Positions 9,344-18,642 are shown, numbered from the stretch's first letter. The stretch: DNA of 64,000 nt from Telluribacter roseus (GCF_017355915.2 NZ_JAFEUV020000001.1:62001-126000); one strand, 5' to 3'. A program made the numbers and translations. The notes: generated from the sequence alone by a model not told the origin.

Positions 9344-9543
9344 GAAACCGCATCCGCATCGAAAGGGCCATTCTGAATATCACCCAGGCCGATCTGGCTG
9401 AGCGTGTGCAGGTGTCCCGGCAAACGATCAATGCCATCGAAGCCGAAAAGTACTCGCCCTCCCTGGCGCTGGGCATGAAGATAGCCCGGGTATTCAATAA
9501 GCCGGTGGAGGAGGTTTTTGAGCTGGAAGAAGGAGATTTGTAA
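9340..9543 (+). CDS. Small XRE-family HTH regulator (YozG-like)
   Basis: The 67-residue protein is a single Cro/C1-type helix-turn-helix: NITQADLAERVQVSRQTINA (residues 13-32) contains helices 2 and 3, followed by IEAEKYSPSLALGMKIARVF. The start ATG at 9340 overlaps the stop of the membrane protein gene by four bases and fixes the reading frame; a longer in-frame extension upstream lies inside that gene and is rejected. Proteins of this size and ending (PVEEVFELEE) usually repress their own operon. The TTTAC array upstream is the natural candidate operator. Confidence 0.9.
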   Translation: MRNRIRIERAILNITQADLAERVQVSRQTINAIEAEKYSPSLALGMKIARVFNKPVEEVFELEEGDL

Positions 9544-9548
9544 AGGGG

Positions 9549-9575
9549 CCGGCCAGGTAGCTACTACCTGGCCGG
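9549..9575 (+). terminator. Hairpin after the XRE unit
   Basis: CCGGCCAGGTA is mirrored by TACCTGGCCGG around GCTAC, six bases past the stop codon. The T run that follows is short. Confidence 0.65.
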
Positions 9576-9677
9576 TTTGCTATTCTGTATATTTATCCGA
9601 AGTTTTGTGGCGGGCTACCTTTTGGATTGCTAGGTGCAATACCCGAACTTTGGCTGCGTACATTTCGTTGTCTATAC

Positions 9678-10676
9678 ATGAATATCCTAATTACCGGAGC
9701 TACCGGACTAGTAGGCAGTGCCGTTGCCAGGCGACTTATTCAGGAAGGGCATACGGTGCGGGCTCTGCATCGGGCCGGATCGGACCGGAGTCTGCTACGG
9801 GAGGTAGAAGACCGGGTCCAGTGGGTCGAGGGGGATATTCTGGATATCTACTCCCTGGAACAAGCCATTCAAGATACTGACTATGTAGTACATGCCGCGG
9901 CGGTGGTCTCCTTTGTACCCCGTGACCAGGATGCTATGTACAAGGTCAATGTGGAAGGTACTGCCAACGTAGTCAATACCTGCCTTAAGCTGGGCGTCCG
10001 CAAACTCTGCCAGATTAGCAGCGTAGCCGCGCTGGGTCGGCCAGATCTGCGCAAAGTCGGAGGCGGGCATGATATTGTTATTACTGAAGATCAACGGTGG
10101 GAGGAGTCTCCAACCAATACCCACTACGCCAAAACCAAGTACCTGTCCGAACTGGAAGTGTGGCGCGGTGTAGCGGAAGGGCTGAAGGCGGTAATCGTAA
10201 ATCCGTCGCTGGTACTGGGCGAAGGAGACTGGGACCGGAGCAGTACGAGGCTGTTCAGGTACGTGTACGAGGAGAAGCCCTTTTATACCGAAGGCCTGAT
10301 GAATTACGTTGATGTATTGGATGTGGCTGAGGCAGTATACCGGCTCCTATTTTCGGATATTACCGCTGAGCGGTTTGTACTTAGTGCCGGCAGCATGACC
10401 TATCAGGAGTTATTCAATAAGGTAGCTACAGCTTTCGGTAAGAAGAAACCTACCATACGGGTAAGTTCAGCCATGACAGCCATTATCTGGCGCTTTGAGG
10501 CGCTACGCTCCTGGCTTACAGGCAGTAACCCACTTATCACAAAAGAAAGTGCAAAGTCGGCTACCCACCGGTTTAAGTACAATAGTCAGAAGGTACAAAA
10601 TGCTATCGGACTGACTTTCAGAACCTCCGATGAGACCATCCGCAGGGTCTGTGAAAGTTTTAGTAAAGGGATTTGA
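9678..10676 (+). CDS. NAD-dependent epimerase/dehydratase (extended SDR)
   Basis: The 332-residue protein begins with the Rossmann motif GATGLVG at residues 7-13, which supports the start at 9678 rather than an upstream in-frame codon. The catalytic pair of short-chain dehydrogenases is visible as YAKTK with Tyr150 and Lys154, and SSVAALG supplies the Ser of the triad. DVLDVAEA and FVLSAG further on are typical of the dihydroflavonol reductase-like branch of extended SDRs. It is probably a cytosolic NAD(P)-dependent sugar or steroid/flavonoid-type oxidoreductase or epimerase; the substrate is not predictable. The gene is followed by a short AT-rich gap and a TPR protein gene and shows no clear operon partner. 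Confidence 0.88.
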   Translation: MNILITGATGLVGSAVARRLIQEGHTVRALHRAGSDRSLLREVEDRVQWVEGDILDIYSLEQAIQDTDYVVHAAAVVSFVPRDQDAMYKVNVEGTANVVNTCLKLGVRKLCQISSVAALGRPDLRKVGGGHDIVITEDQRWEESPTNTHYAKTKYLSELEVWRGVAEGLKAVIVNPSLVLGEGDWDRSSTRLFRYVYEEKPFYTEGLMNYVDVLDVAEAVYRLLFSDITAERFVLSAGSMTYQELFNKVATAFGKKKPTIRVSSAMTAIIWRFEALRSWLTGSNPLITKESAKSATHRFKYNSQKVQNAIGLTFRTSDETIRRVCESFSKGI

Positions 10677-10763
10677 TAATAGGATTATTATCATTATCTT
10701 TCTACTACAGTATATATGATTTAAGTACTCTTGTACTTACTACTCTAACCACAATTAGTGTAC

Positions 10764-12173
10764 ATGGAGCAAGATTTTGAGGAAAGAAAAGATTTTATGA
10801 AAGAGACATTGCTTCGCTTCGAGCACATGCTGAAAACTGAGGCTAATGAGTTCTTCGACCTGGATACATACGAACAAGTTGCTGAACATTATTTAGATAA
10901 GGGTGATTGGGAGAAAGCGTTCAAAGCCTGTGAGTTAGGGTTAGAAAATTATCCGTATTCTCTGGATCTGATGCTCAATAAAGCCCAGCTGCTCTCCAAC
11001 CGCGGAGAGTTTGAAGGGGCGCTGGAACTACTCGAAAGAGCCCGGCTTTTTCATCCCGGTGACGTCGAGATTCCGTTCATGCAGGGGACTATCTACAACC
11101 TGATGGGGGAGTACGAAACGTCGATCAACATCCTGGAAGCCATGCTGGATACTGCCGATGAAAAGGACGATATCTACTTCCAGATTGGACAATCCTACCA
11201 GAACTGGGGTAAGTATACAGAGGCCATCGAAAACTACAAGCTTTCGATCCAGCTCAACCTGCAGAATGAGCACGCCCTCTACGAGCTGGCTCACTGTCTG
11301 GACCTGATCGGCGAGCTTGAGAGTCATCTGGAGTTCTATAATAAGCTCATTGACATAGATCCGTACTCGCACCACGCGTGGTACAACCTGGGTATAGCTT
11401 ATAGTAAGCTGGAGCGTTACGAAGATGCCGTGGAGGCGTATGATTACGCGACCATCATCAAAGTAGACTTTGCTTCGGCTTTCTTCAACCTGGGTAATTC
11501 GTACATGAACCTTGAGCAGTACGAAAGCGCCCGCGATGCCTACGAGAAAGCCATTGAGCTGGAAGGAGAGCAGCCCGAAACCTGCTGCTGCCTGGCCAAT
11601 AGCCTGGAAAAGCTGGGAGAGTTTGAAAAAGCGATCCGCCAGTACCGCAAGGCCGTAAAGATGGATAGTGACTGGGATGACGGCTGGTTTGGACTAGGCT
11701 TGTGTATGGCCGAACTGGGCCGCTGGCACGAGGCCATTGGTTTCTTCCGTAAAGCCCTCCAGATCTCCGAGCTAAACCCTGACTACTGGATGGCCCTGGC
11801 CGAAACCGAGTACAAGCTGGGCAACGTAGTATCGGCCTTTGAAGCTTTTGAGAAATCTGCCGAAATAGAGCCGTCCAATCCGGAAGTATGGCTGAAATGG
11901 TCACTGGTACTATTCGACCAGGGTAACTACGGGCGGGCCTGTGACTTGCTGGCGGCCGCCGTGGACGAGATGCCCGAGGAACCGGACCTGTACTACCGCT
12001 CGGCGGTGTACCTGATCCACGCGGGTGAGTACCGGGAGGCCCTTCTGAATCTGGAAATAGGCCTTACGCTTGACTACGACCGGCACGTGCAGCTGTTTGA
12101 CTTCTTTCCCGAGCTGGAAAAGCAAAAAGCCCTGTACCGGATCATTGAGCAGTACCGAACCAAGAATCTATAA
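10764..12173 (+). CDS. Tetratricopeptide repeat protein
   Basis: The 469-residue protein is built almost wholly of TPR helices, about eleven 34-residue units, for example YTEAIENYKLSIQLN, YEDAVEAYDYATI and FEKAIRQYRKAVKMD. TPR arrays are protein-protein interaction scaffolds. There is no signal peptide, so it is likely cytosolic; the first 40 residues are charged and helical. The ATG at 10764 is preferred to a GTG two codons earlier. Composition is acidic. The gene ends six bases before a strong terminator shared with the convergent glycosyltransferase gene. Partner and role are unknown. Confidence 0.9.
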   Translation: MEQDFEERKDFMKETLLRFEHMLKTEANEFFDLDTYEQVAEHYLDKGDWEKAFKACELGLENYPYSLDLMLNKAQLLSNRGEFEGALELLERARLFHPGDVEIPFMQGTIYNLMGEYETSINILEAMLDTADEKDDIYFQIGQSYQNWGKYTEAIENYKLSIQLNLQNEHALYELAHCLDLIGELESHLEFYNKLIDIDPYSHHAWYNLGIAYSKLERYEDAVEAYDYATIIKVDFASAFFNLGNSYMNLEQYESARDAYEKAIELEGEQPETCCCLANSLEKLGEFEKAIRQYRKAVKMDSDWDDGWFGLGLCMAELGRWHEAIGFFRKALQISELNPDYWMALAETEYKLGNVVSAFEAFEKSAEIEPSNPEVWLKWSLVLFDQGNYGRACDLLAAAVDEMPEEPDLYYRSAVYLIHAGEYREALLNLEIGLTLDYDRHVQLFDFFPELEKQKALYRIIEQYRTKNL

Positions 12174-12180
12174 ATAGCAA

Positions 12181-12209
12181 AGCCCGTCGGAGACCGACGG
12201 GCTTTTTTT
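12181..12209. terminator. Bidirectional terminator between TPR and glycosyltransferase genes
   Basis: AGCCCGTCGG and CCGACGGGCT flank AGA, followed by T7. It overlaps the stop region of the minus-strand gene. Confidence 0.85.
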
Positions 12210-13209
12210 ATGACCGGGGCAGCACGCTCAGGAGCTGTGAGAGTTGTATATCCAAGGCACAGCGGAAGTGCCCTTCGGGGCAAGCTTTGTGCCCGTGCAG
12301 ACCGCAGGGGCGGCAGTGGAGGGGCTCCTGTTTCTCGACCACATGCGACTCATCCGATAGCGGCCCAAAGCCAAACTCAGGTACCGTGGAGCAGTACACC
12401 GCACAGACAGGCGCATTCATAGCTGAACTGATGTGCATCGGAGCCGAATCATTTACATAGTTCATAGCAGCCCCTTCCATCAGGGCCGCCGATTCCAGAA
12501 ACGATAGCTGACCACACAGATTAGTGGCCAAATCTTTCCGTCCGGACTCGTTAATAATACCTTCAGCTAATGATTTATCATCCGGGCTTCCCAGCAGGTA
12601 TACTTTATAATGATCGGGTAGATTGCGGATGAGCTGAGCCCAACGCTCAGCCGGGTACTGCTTGGTGTACCACACCGATGCCGGAGCTATGCATACATAC
12701 GGCTGCTCCTGGTATTGTTTCACTTTTTCATAATCACCGAATGAGGGGTACAGGCGAGGCTTGGCTACTGGGCCATCTACATGCTGTCTGATCAGCTCCT
12801 GATTGCGATCTACCTCATGAAAACCCTTTATGATGCGGTGGGGGACCTTTTCGGTGAATAGGAATGAAAAAGGATTTTTGTCAAACCCGGTACGTACCCT
12901 GGCCCCCGAAAAGGCCGTCAGAAATCCGGTGGAGCCAAAGCGCTGTAGGTTGATCAGCCAATCGTACCGCTGCCCGCGGATCTGACCCAGGAGTTGCAGC
13001 AGGCTCTTGTATTTTCCTTCCTTTTTTTTCCAGATAAGTACCTGATTGAGGTAGGGGTGCTGGTAGAAAAGTCCTTCGTTTCCTTCGCGTACGAGCAGGT
13101 CTATTTGTGCAGTAGGATAGGTACCGTGCAGTTTTTCAAGTAAAGAGGTAGCCAGTATGACGTCACCTATAAAGGCAGTCTGTATGACCAGAATTCGCTG
13201 TGGAGTCAT
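12208..13209 (-). CDS. Glycosyltransferase family 9 (heptosyltransferase-like)
   Basis: The 333-residue product is a GT-B fold enzyme related to ADP-heptose:LPS heptosyltransferases, which add heptose to the lipid A core at the inner membrane. The N-terminus RILVIQTAFIGDVILATSLL is the typical acceptor-domain start (the first 20 residues after MTPQ), and the donor domain shows CIAPASVWYTKQYP and VNDSAPMHISSA, corresponding to the G-S/T-x-H-like donor site. The start is placed at 13209, giving the conserved N-terminus at residue 5; a 45-codon extension further upstream would run into the divergent M16 gene. A Cys/His-rich stretch near the end (LHCRPCGLHGHKACPEGHFRC) is unusual for the family and suggests a bound metal in some Bacteroidota members. 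Confidence 0.88.
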   Translation of the reverse strand: MTPQRILVIQTAFIGDVILATSLLEKLHGTYPTAQIDLLVREGNEGLFYQHPYLNQVLIWKKKEGKYKSLLQLLGQIRGQRYDWLINLQRFGSTGFLTAFSGARVRTGFDKNPFSFLFTEKVPHRIIKGFHEVDRNQELIRQHVDGPVAKPRLYPSFGDYEKVKQYQEQPYVCIAPASVWYTKQYPAERWAQLIRNLPDHYKVYLLGSPDDKSLAEGIINESGRKDLATNLCGQLSFLESAALMEGAAMNYVNDSAPMHISSAMNAPVCAVYCSTVPEFGFGPLSDESHVVEKQEPLHCRPCGLHGHKACPEGHFRCALDIQLSQLLSVLPRS

Positions 13210-13292
13210 TGGGTAAATAGGTATCAGACAAAATTCCGTATTTTTGCCCTTACCACCGAAAATTATCGGATGTGATTTTGTGTTATTAAAGA

Positions 13293-14585
13293 ATGAAGAG
13301 AAATATAAGCCGTAAAAAGGTAGGTAATTTACACACCGAAGCAACCCTCACGGAAGAGTATCAGCTACATACGCTTCCTAACGGAATTCGTATTGCACAC
13401 AAACAAGTACCCTATACCCAAATCGCTCATTGTGGTATTATGCTCGACATTGGCAGCCGCGACGAGCAGCCTCACCAGCAGGGCCTGGCGCACTTTTGGG
13501 AGCACATGGCTTTCAAAGGTACCGAGAAGCGCCGCTCTCATCATATCATCAACCGCCTCGAAACCGTTGGCGGTGAATTGAATGCTTACACGACCAAAGA
13601 AAAGATCTGCTTCCACGCCTCGGTACTGGACGAGCACTTTGATAAAGCACTCGATTTGCTGGCCGATATCGCTTTTCATTCCGTATTTCCGGAGAAGCAG
13701 ATTGAGCGGGAGCGTAATGTGATCCTGGAAGAAATGTCCATGTACTACGATTCACCCGAGGATGCCATCCAGGACGACTTCGACCAGCTACTGTTCCCTA
13801 ACCATTCGTTGGGTAGTAATATCCTTGGAACGGCCGAAACGGTTCGCTCTTTCGGGAGTAATGACCTGCGGCAGTTTATCAGTGATAACCTGGATACGGA
13901 GCGTATCGTGGTGGCGTCGGTAAGCCGACTGCCTTTCTCCAAAGTAGTACGTACCGCTGAGAAGTACCTGGCTGATATTCCCGCCAAAAAGACCGACCGG
14001 GTACGCGTAGCTCCCCATCTGTATGCGCCCGAGCGGCAGGAGGTGGTACGATCCATTACGCAGGCCCAGTGTGCCATGGGGCGTCCTTCGTACGCCCTGA
14101 CTGATGAGCGTCGCTTGCCCTTCTTTATGTTGGTAAATCTGTTGGGAGGCCCCGGTATGAACTCCCGTTTTAATATGGCCTTACGTGAGCGCTACGGCTT
14201 TGTATACTCTATTGAGGCCAACTATACCCCTTACCTGGATACGGGCTTCCTGGGTATCTATTTCGGTACCGAACAGAAGCAACTCAACCGCAGTATATCG
14301 CTTATTCATAAAGAACTGCGCCGCCTGCGCGAGCAGCCACTGACTACCACGCAGCTCCACCATACCAAGGTGCAGCTGATGGGGCAACTGGCCATGTCGG
14401 AGGAGAGCAACATGAGCTTTATGCTGATGATGGCCAAAAGCCTGCTGGATACTGGTAAAGTAGATACACTACCGGAAATATTTGAAGAGATTCGCCAGGT
14501 TACGGCCCAGCAGTTACTGGAGCTGGCGCAGGATATGTTTGACGAAAGCCAGTTTAGCTACCTGACCTTCCTGCCGGAGGAGTAG
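13293..14585 (+). CDS. M16 family zinc peptidase
   Basis: The 430-residue protein belongs to the pitrilysin/processing-peptidase family. The inverted zinc motif HxxEH is HFWEH at residues 67-71, with the third ligand Glu expected about 76 residues on at NVILEEMSMYYDS (Glu147 region). The second half carries the R/Y motif region GPGMNSRFNMALRERYGFVYS, which binds substrate in active M16 enzymes, so this single chain has both halves of one M16 unit. Such proteins in Bacteroidota are usually homodimeric or paired. No signal peptide is seen; the basic leader MKRNISRKK is not hydrophobic. The gene is divergent from the glycosyltransferase with a short promoter gap containing TATTTTTG at 13239-13246. 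Confidence 0.92.
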   Translation: MKRNISRKKVGNLHTEATLTEEYQLHTLPNGIRIAHKQVPYTQIAHCGIMLDIGSRDEQPHQQGLAHFWEHMAFKGTEKRRSHHIINRLETVGGELNAYTTKEKICFHASVLDEHFDKALDLLADIAFHSVFPEKQIERERNVILEEMSMYYDSPEDAIQDDFDQLLFPNHSLGSNILGTAETVRSFGSNDLRQFISDNLDTERIVVASVSRLPFSKVVRTAEKYLADIPAKKTDRVRVAPHLYAPERQEVVRSITQAQCAMGRPSYALTDERRLPFFMLVNLLGGPGMNSRFNMALRERYGFVYSIEANYTPYLDTGFLGIYFGTEQKQLNRSISLIHKELRRLREQPLTTTQLHHTKVQLMGQLAMSEESNMSFMLMMAKSLLDTGKVDTLPEIFEEIRQVTAQQLLELAQDMFDESQFSYLTFLPEE

Positions 14586-14701
14586 CCTGATGAATTCTGA
14601 CCAGGTCGCCGGTGCGATTAGTTAATTCTGAGTTCTGAATAGATTTAAACTAGAGCTTATCAAATACAAATATTCACACATAGTAGTTTTTGAAGCTATA
14701 A

Positions 14702-14738
14702 AAAAGGGGAGCGCAGCCATAGGCCGCGCTCCCCTTTT
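14702..14738. terminator. Terminator between M16 peptidase and cytochrome genes
   Basis: AAAAGGGGAGCGC pairs with GCGCTCCCCTTTT across an 11-base loop and works on either strand for these convergent genes. Confidence 0.8.
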
Positions 14739-14791
14739 GATTATATATAGGTAAAAAGCTAATTACTAATAGCTAACACCTAACAGCTATA

Positions 14792-15160
14792 TTAGCTTTT
14801 CTTCTTAGCTGGAGCTGCCTTCGTTGACTTAGGAGCAAGTGAGTTGATCCATACAGCCAGTTTCATAGCGTCGTCCTTTGGAACCTGAGTCATGGGAGCC
14901 ATTGGAGGATAACCAGGCCAGTTGGCAGGCTCAGGCTTGTAGATAAGCTCTACAATCCGCTCGTTTTTATAGCCTTTCTTGGCTACATCTACATAAGCAG
15001 GACCTACCAGCTTGGTGTCGGCACGGTGACAGGCAAAGCAAGTGTACTTAGTAAGCAACGCATTGATGTCATCAGGTACTTTAACTTGTGCATTTGCTGA
15101 GCTGGTGCCCATAAGAGTAGCAACCACAGTTGCCAACAAAAATCCAAAGCGTTTTTTCAT
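14792..15160 (-). CDS. Small periplasmic c-type cytochrome
   Basis: The 122-residue product has a signal peptide ending SANAQ at residue 25 and one haem-binding motif CFACH at 41-45. The distal Met ligand is probably Met87 or Met90 in YPPMAPM. It ends with a Lys/Ala-rich tail (TKAAPAKKKS). The size fits a monohaem class I cytochrome that shuttles electrons in the periplasm. The start at 15160 gives a normal signal peptide; an 18-codon upstream extension is rejected. It is monocistronic. It could serve as an electron acceptor for periplasmic dehydrogenases such as the GMC oxidoreductase encoded 13 kb away, but nothing in the sequence proves that. Confidence 0.9.
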   Translation of the reverse strand: MKKRFGFLLATVVATLMGTSSANAQVKVPDDINALLTKYTCFACHRADTKLVGPAYVDVAKKGYKNERIVELIYKPEPANWPGYPPMAPMTQVPKDDAMKLAVWINSLAPKSTKAAPAKKKS

Positions 15161-15367
15161 GAGAATAGATAAAGAGAAAATTATTACAACTGTACTAACC
15201 AAAAGACGGAACAAAAGTAAACAAGTACTCGGATTTACGGAATTCTACTTCTCCCTTTTTAGAAGGAAATACTAAAATTGTCGTGTTGACACTACTTTTG
15301 ATTATAGATGAATGATCAGCGAATCAATGCTAATCAGGTTCTATAACGAACAAAGCAACTATATCTT

Positions 15368-17107
15368 TTACTCAATAATTATTTTATTATCTGCTGTACC
15401 GGGCTCATTGGCCTTGCCTTCATCTGGTATCCATATGACCCGCAGTACTTTGCTGCTTACCCCCAGATCAGCAAAGAAATGCTGCCAGTGGAGCTGCCGC
15501 GCTGACAGGTGGTCGGTAGGGGATTTTACTTCCACGAAGGCATAGCCTTCATCATCCCACACCAGCAGGTCGGGGAAGCCGCGGGTATTCTCCCGCAGAT
15601 TTGAGGCCATCTCCAGTAGGATCGCGTGCAGCTGCGTAGGCCTTACCAGCTCTACAACATTCAGTACGGCTTCCAGTAGTTCGGGGTACCATCCCACGAG
15701 TACATTGGTCGTACCATACTTTTCCAGGTAGGTTTTCTGAACGGTATCCCGGATCACCTCTTTACTCCCGAGCTCCATAATCCGGGCCTTGAGCATACTA
15801 TGCCGCTTGAAGTAGAAGTCGGGCAGAAAGAAGTCCGACGGAACACGCTGCAGGGGGTGGTGGATAGCCTGCACGTTGGTATCATAAATGATATCCCAGA
15901 ATAAGAGGCCAAACAGGGCCCGCCAAGGCTCATTTTCACTGAATAAGGCATTATGTCCGCGCTCCCGATAGTACTCAATCACGCCCCGCTCAACCTGGTA
16001 GCGGTAGGCAATCGGGATGTGAACGGCTTCGGCGGCCTGCAGGGCCTGCGTCGTCCGGCGGGTAGAGCGTTTCTTTTTGTTCAGAATCTTTTCCCGGAAG
16101 TCCAGGGCAAAGAAACGCTCGTCGGCATTTTGCGGATGGGCCATCATGTCGTCGCACAGGGCCAGGGCTTCCTCCACATCTCCCATGCGGTGTAGCAGTC
16201 GGGCCCGTCGCTCGCGGGAGGGGGCGTGATCGGTCAGCTGGTATACCGCCAGGGCTTGCTCTGGTAGTTTTTTACGCTCCAGCCAGGCGCCCACCCTGAG
16301 TACCAGCTGACGGTAAGAGGGAAGAGCTACCAGACTCAGGTCATCGGGCAGTCCTCCCTGCCAGTTCATAAACCAGTCGTAGATTTCCTCGGGTGGTAGC
16401 TCATCTTTAAGCTCATGGAAAGTCTCTTTGGTGAGCGATACCATCAGCTTGTCGTCGGCATCCTTACGGGTGGCAAAGCGTACCGACAGCTGATCTTCGT
16501 CAAACGACTGAAAGCGTACATGGCCCAGGTCCCGCACCACAAACTCCGTCATATTGGCATGACGATTCCCGAAGAAGAGAAACTTCATCATCATGACCTC
16601 TATCTCATAACCTACCTTCACGATGGGTTCGAGAGCGTCAACGGCTTCATAAAGTACCTTGAAGGAGTACTCGTGCAGGAGCCAGCGCATCAGGTCCTGC
16701 TTGAGTATGCTCTTGGGTGGCATAATCACGGGTGCCAGCGACTGGGTAATAAGTAGGAGCTCGGGCTTGCTGAACAGGTTAAGTACCTCCGGGGCCCGGT
16801 GGGCGTGCTGTTCTGAAAGTACTTCGGCAAAGCCGTTTTCAATCAGTTCCGTAAGGGCATCGGGTATATCGCAGATCTCGGTATAAGCCAGTGTATTTAC
16901 TCTGAAGAACGCGCCCCTGCGGTTGCTGAACCGGATAAAAAGGCAACGGGCATCTTCGGATAAGGCATTGTATGCACGCAGGAATTCCTTCTCCTCCTTG
17001 TTCAGGATATGGCCGTACATTTTCTGCACGAAATCCAGGACAAAGCCAAAGTATTCGAGGTAGTACTTGGGAGGTAATTCGGTACGCGCCTGCTCGCTGC
17101 TGCTCAC
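15368..17107 (-). CDS. FAN1-like VRR-NUC nuclease
   Basis: The 579-residue protein carries a C-terminal PD-(D/E)xK nuclease domain of the VRR-NUC type: GFPDLLVW at 510-517 (Asp513), FVEVKSPTDHLS with Glu526 and Lys528, and the helix SARQLHWQHFF. That spacing is the signature of FAN1, a structure-specific 5' flap exo/endonuclease in interstrand crosslink repair in eukaryotes that has bacterial homologues. The N-terminal part is helical, with an SAP-like DNA-binding region around KSILKQDLMRWLL and a TPR-like middle (LPEQALAVYQLTDHAPS ... MGDVEEALALCDDMM), as in FAN1. Length is close to the bacterial FAN1 class. The gene stands alone between the cytochrome and pgk promoters. Confidence 0.85.
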   Translation of the reverse strand: MSSSEQARTELPPKYYLEYFGFVLDFVQKMYGHILNKEEKEFLRAYNALSEDARCLFIRFSNRRGAFFRVNTLAYTEICDIPDALTELIENGFAEVLSEQHAHRAPEVLNLFSKPELLLITQSLAPVIMPPKSILKQDLMRWLLHEYSFKVLYEAVDALEPIVKVGYEIEVMMMKFLFFGNRHANMTEFVVRDLGHVRFQSFDEDQLSVRFATRKDADDKLMVSLTKETFHELKDELPPEEIYDWFMNWQGGLPDDLSLVALPSYRQLVLRVGAWLERKKLPEQALAVYQLTDHAPSRERRARLLHRMGDVEEALALCDDMMAHPQNADERFFALDFREKILNKKKRSTRRTTQALQAAEAVHIPIAYRYQVERGVIEYYRERGHNALFSENEPWRALFGLLFWDIIYDTNVQAIHHPLQRVPSDFFLPDFYFKRHSMLKARIMELGSKEVIRDTVQKTYLEKYGTTNVLVGWYPELLEAVLNVVELVRPTQLHAILLEMASNLRENTRGFPDLLVWDDEGYAFVEVKSPTDHLSARQLHWQHFFADLGVSSKVLRVIWIPDEGKANEPGTADNKIIIE

Positions 17108-17242
17108 GGAGTATCGGGACTAGTTATGGGTGGATTAGGGGGCACTTTATCTAAAGATAAAACGGTAAAGAGCCCGGTAGAGTTCATGATTAATTACTAT
17201 CAAGAAAATAGAATCATTGGTAGTAAAAATTGTAATAAATAT

Positions 17243-17262
17243 GGCTAATTAGCTAATTGGCC
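17243..17262. promoter_or_regulatory. 20-bp palindrome upstream of pgk
   Basis: GGCTAATTAGCTAATTGGCC is symmetric with one mismatched pair; its 12-base core AATTAGCTAATT is a perfect palindrome. It lies 70-90 bases before the pgk ATG, upstream of a TACATTTG -7-like element at 17295-17302, so it is a plausible regulator site. Confidence 0.4.
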
Positions 17263-17331
17263 GTATCTTAGATAGTGTTTTTAAAGAATTGGTTTACATT
17301 TGTTTTCGTTCAAAAACAAATTACCTACCCT

Positions 17332-18522
17332 ATGAGAACACTTGACTCTTACGACTTTTCTGGAAAAAAGGCCCTCGTTCGGGTTGACTTCAACGTACCT
17401 CTCAATGAGAAATTTGAGATTACGGATGACACCCGTATCAAGGCTACTGTTCCAACCATAACTAAAATACTGAACGATGGTGGGGCCTGTATTCTGATGT
17501 CACACCTGGGACGCCCCAAGCACGGACCTACCGAAAAGTACTCCCTGAAGCACCTGGTTACGCCTCTGTCTCTGATCTTTGGTCGTACGGTTAAGTTCGC
17601 GGACGACTGTATCGGTGATAAGGCAGCTGAGCTGGCGGCTGGTCTGCAGCCCGGCGAGATCCTGTTGCTGGAAAACCTGCGCTTCTACAAGGAAGAAGAA
17701 AAAGGTAACGAAGAGTTTGCTCAGAAACTGGCCAAACTGGGAGATGTGTGGGTAATGGATGCCTTTGGTACGGCTCACCGCGCTCACGCTTCCACGGCAG
17801 TAATCGGACAGTACTTCCAGGATAAAGTGTGTGGCTACGTAATGCAGGCCGAGCTGGACAACGCCCAGCGTATCCTTGAGCATGCCGAGCGTCCGTTTAC
17901 GGCTATCATGGGTGGTGCCAAGATCTCGGATAAGATTCTGATCATTGAGCGTCTGCTCGATAACGTAGACAACCTCATCATTGGTGGTGGTATGTCGTAT
18001 ACATTCTCTAAAGCGCAGGGTGGTAAAATTGGGAAGTCACTACTCGAAGCCGATAAGCAGAACCTGACCCTTGAGATTCTAGAGAAGGCAAAGGCCAAAG
18101 GCGTGAATATCATCCTGCCGGTTGATACGGTTATTGCTGATGACTTCAGCAATGATGCCAACCGCCAGACCGTGAAAGCGGGTCAGATACCTGACGAATG
18201 GGAAGGTCTGGACATTGGGCCTGAATCAGTGAAACTATTTAAAGACATTGTAGCTAACTCTAAGACTATCCTCTGGAACGGTCCTATGGGTGTATTTGAG
18301 TTCCCTAACTTTGCCGTAGGTACCAACGCCATTGCAGAGGCCGTTGTAAAGGCTACCGAAGAGAACGATGCATTCTCCCTGATTGGTGGTGGTGACTCGG
18401 CATCGGCGGTAAATAACGCTGGCTACGGTGACCGCGTGAGCTACGTATCAACCGGTGGTGGTGCACTTCTGGAATACATGGAAGGTAAAGAACTTCCCGG
18501 TGTAGCGGCCCTTAATGCCTAA
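17332..18522 (+). CDS. pgk: Phosphoglycerate kinase
   Basis: The 396-residue glycolytic enzyme transfers phosphate between 1,3-bisphosphoglycerate and ADP in the cytosol. The substrate-binding N-terminus [18 protein letters not shown], and the nucleotide-binding WNGPMGVFE and [10 protein letters not shown] motifs are all intact. The start at 17332 gives the standard N-terminus [13 protein letters not shown]; a 19-codon upstream extension in frame has no family support. It is transcribed alone, with a palindrome and a TACATTTG element upstream and a strong terminator downstream. Confidence 0.98.
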   Translation: MRTLDSYDFSGKKALVRVDFNVPLNEKFEITDDTRIKATVPTITKILNDGGACILMSHLGRPKHGPTEKYSLKHLVTPLSLIFGRTVKFADDCIGDKAAELAAGLQPGEILLLENLRFYKEEEKGNEEFAQKLAKLGDVWVMDAFGTAHRAHASTAVIGQYFQDKVCGYVMQAELDNAQRILEHAERPFTAIMGGAKISDKILIIERLLDNVDNLIIGGGMSYTFSKAQGGKIGKSLLEADKQNLTLEILEKAKAKGVNIILPVDTVIADDFSNDANRQTVKAGQIPDEWEGLDIGPESVKLFKDIVANSKTILWNGPMGVFEFPNFAVGTNAIAEAVVKATEENDAFSLIGGGDSASAVNNAGYGDRVSYVSTGGGALLEYMEGKELPGVAALNA

Positions 18523-18556
18523 TCAGGCCAACTGGCTGTATTAAAATACAATAGGG

Positions 18557-18598
18557 TAAAAAGAGAGAGCAGGATGTAGGTCTTGCTCTCTCTTTTTT
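18557..18598 (+). terminator. Terminator of pgk
   Basis: AAAGAGAGAGCA is mirrored by TGCTCTCTCTTT about 12 bases apart, followed by T6. Confidence 0.8.
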
Positions 18599-18610
18599 GT
18601 AGACCAATAA

Positions 18611-18642
18611 AAAATCCACTCCTCAATACGGGAGTGGATTTT
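18611..18642 (-). terminator. Terminator of the outer-membrane receptor gene
   Basis: AAAATCCACTCC and GGAGTGGATTTT flank TCAATACG. Reading on the minus strand it lies 70 bases past the receptor stop codon. Confidence 0.75.

Noticed and set aside
13210-13344. 45-codon N-terminal extension of the glycosyltransferase
   Set aside because: The conserved GT9 start is at 13209 and the extension would overlap the divergent M16 gene.
16625-16650. GGTTCGAG, a tRNA T-loop-like string
   Set aside because: It is inside the FAN1-like gene and no acceptor or anticodon stem can be folded around it.
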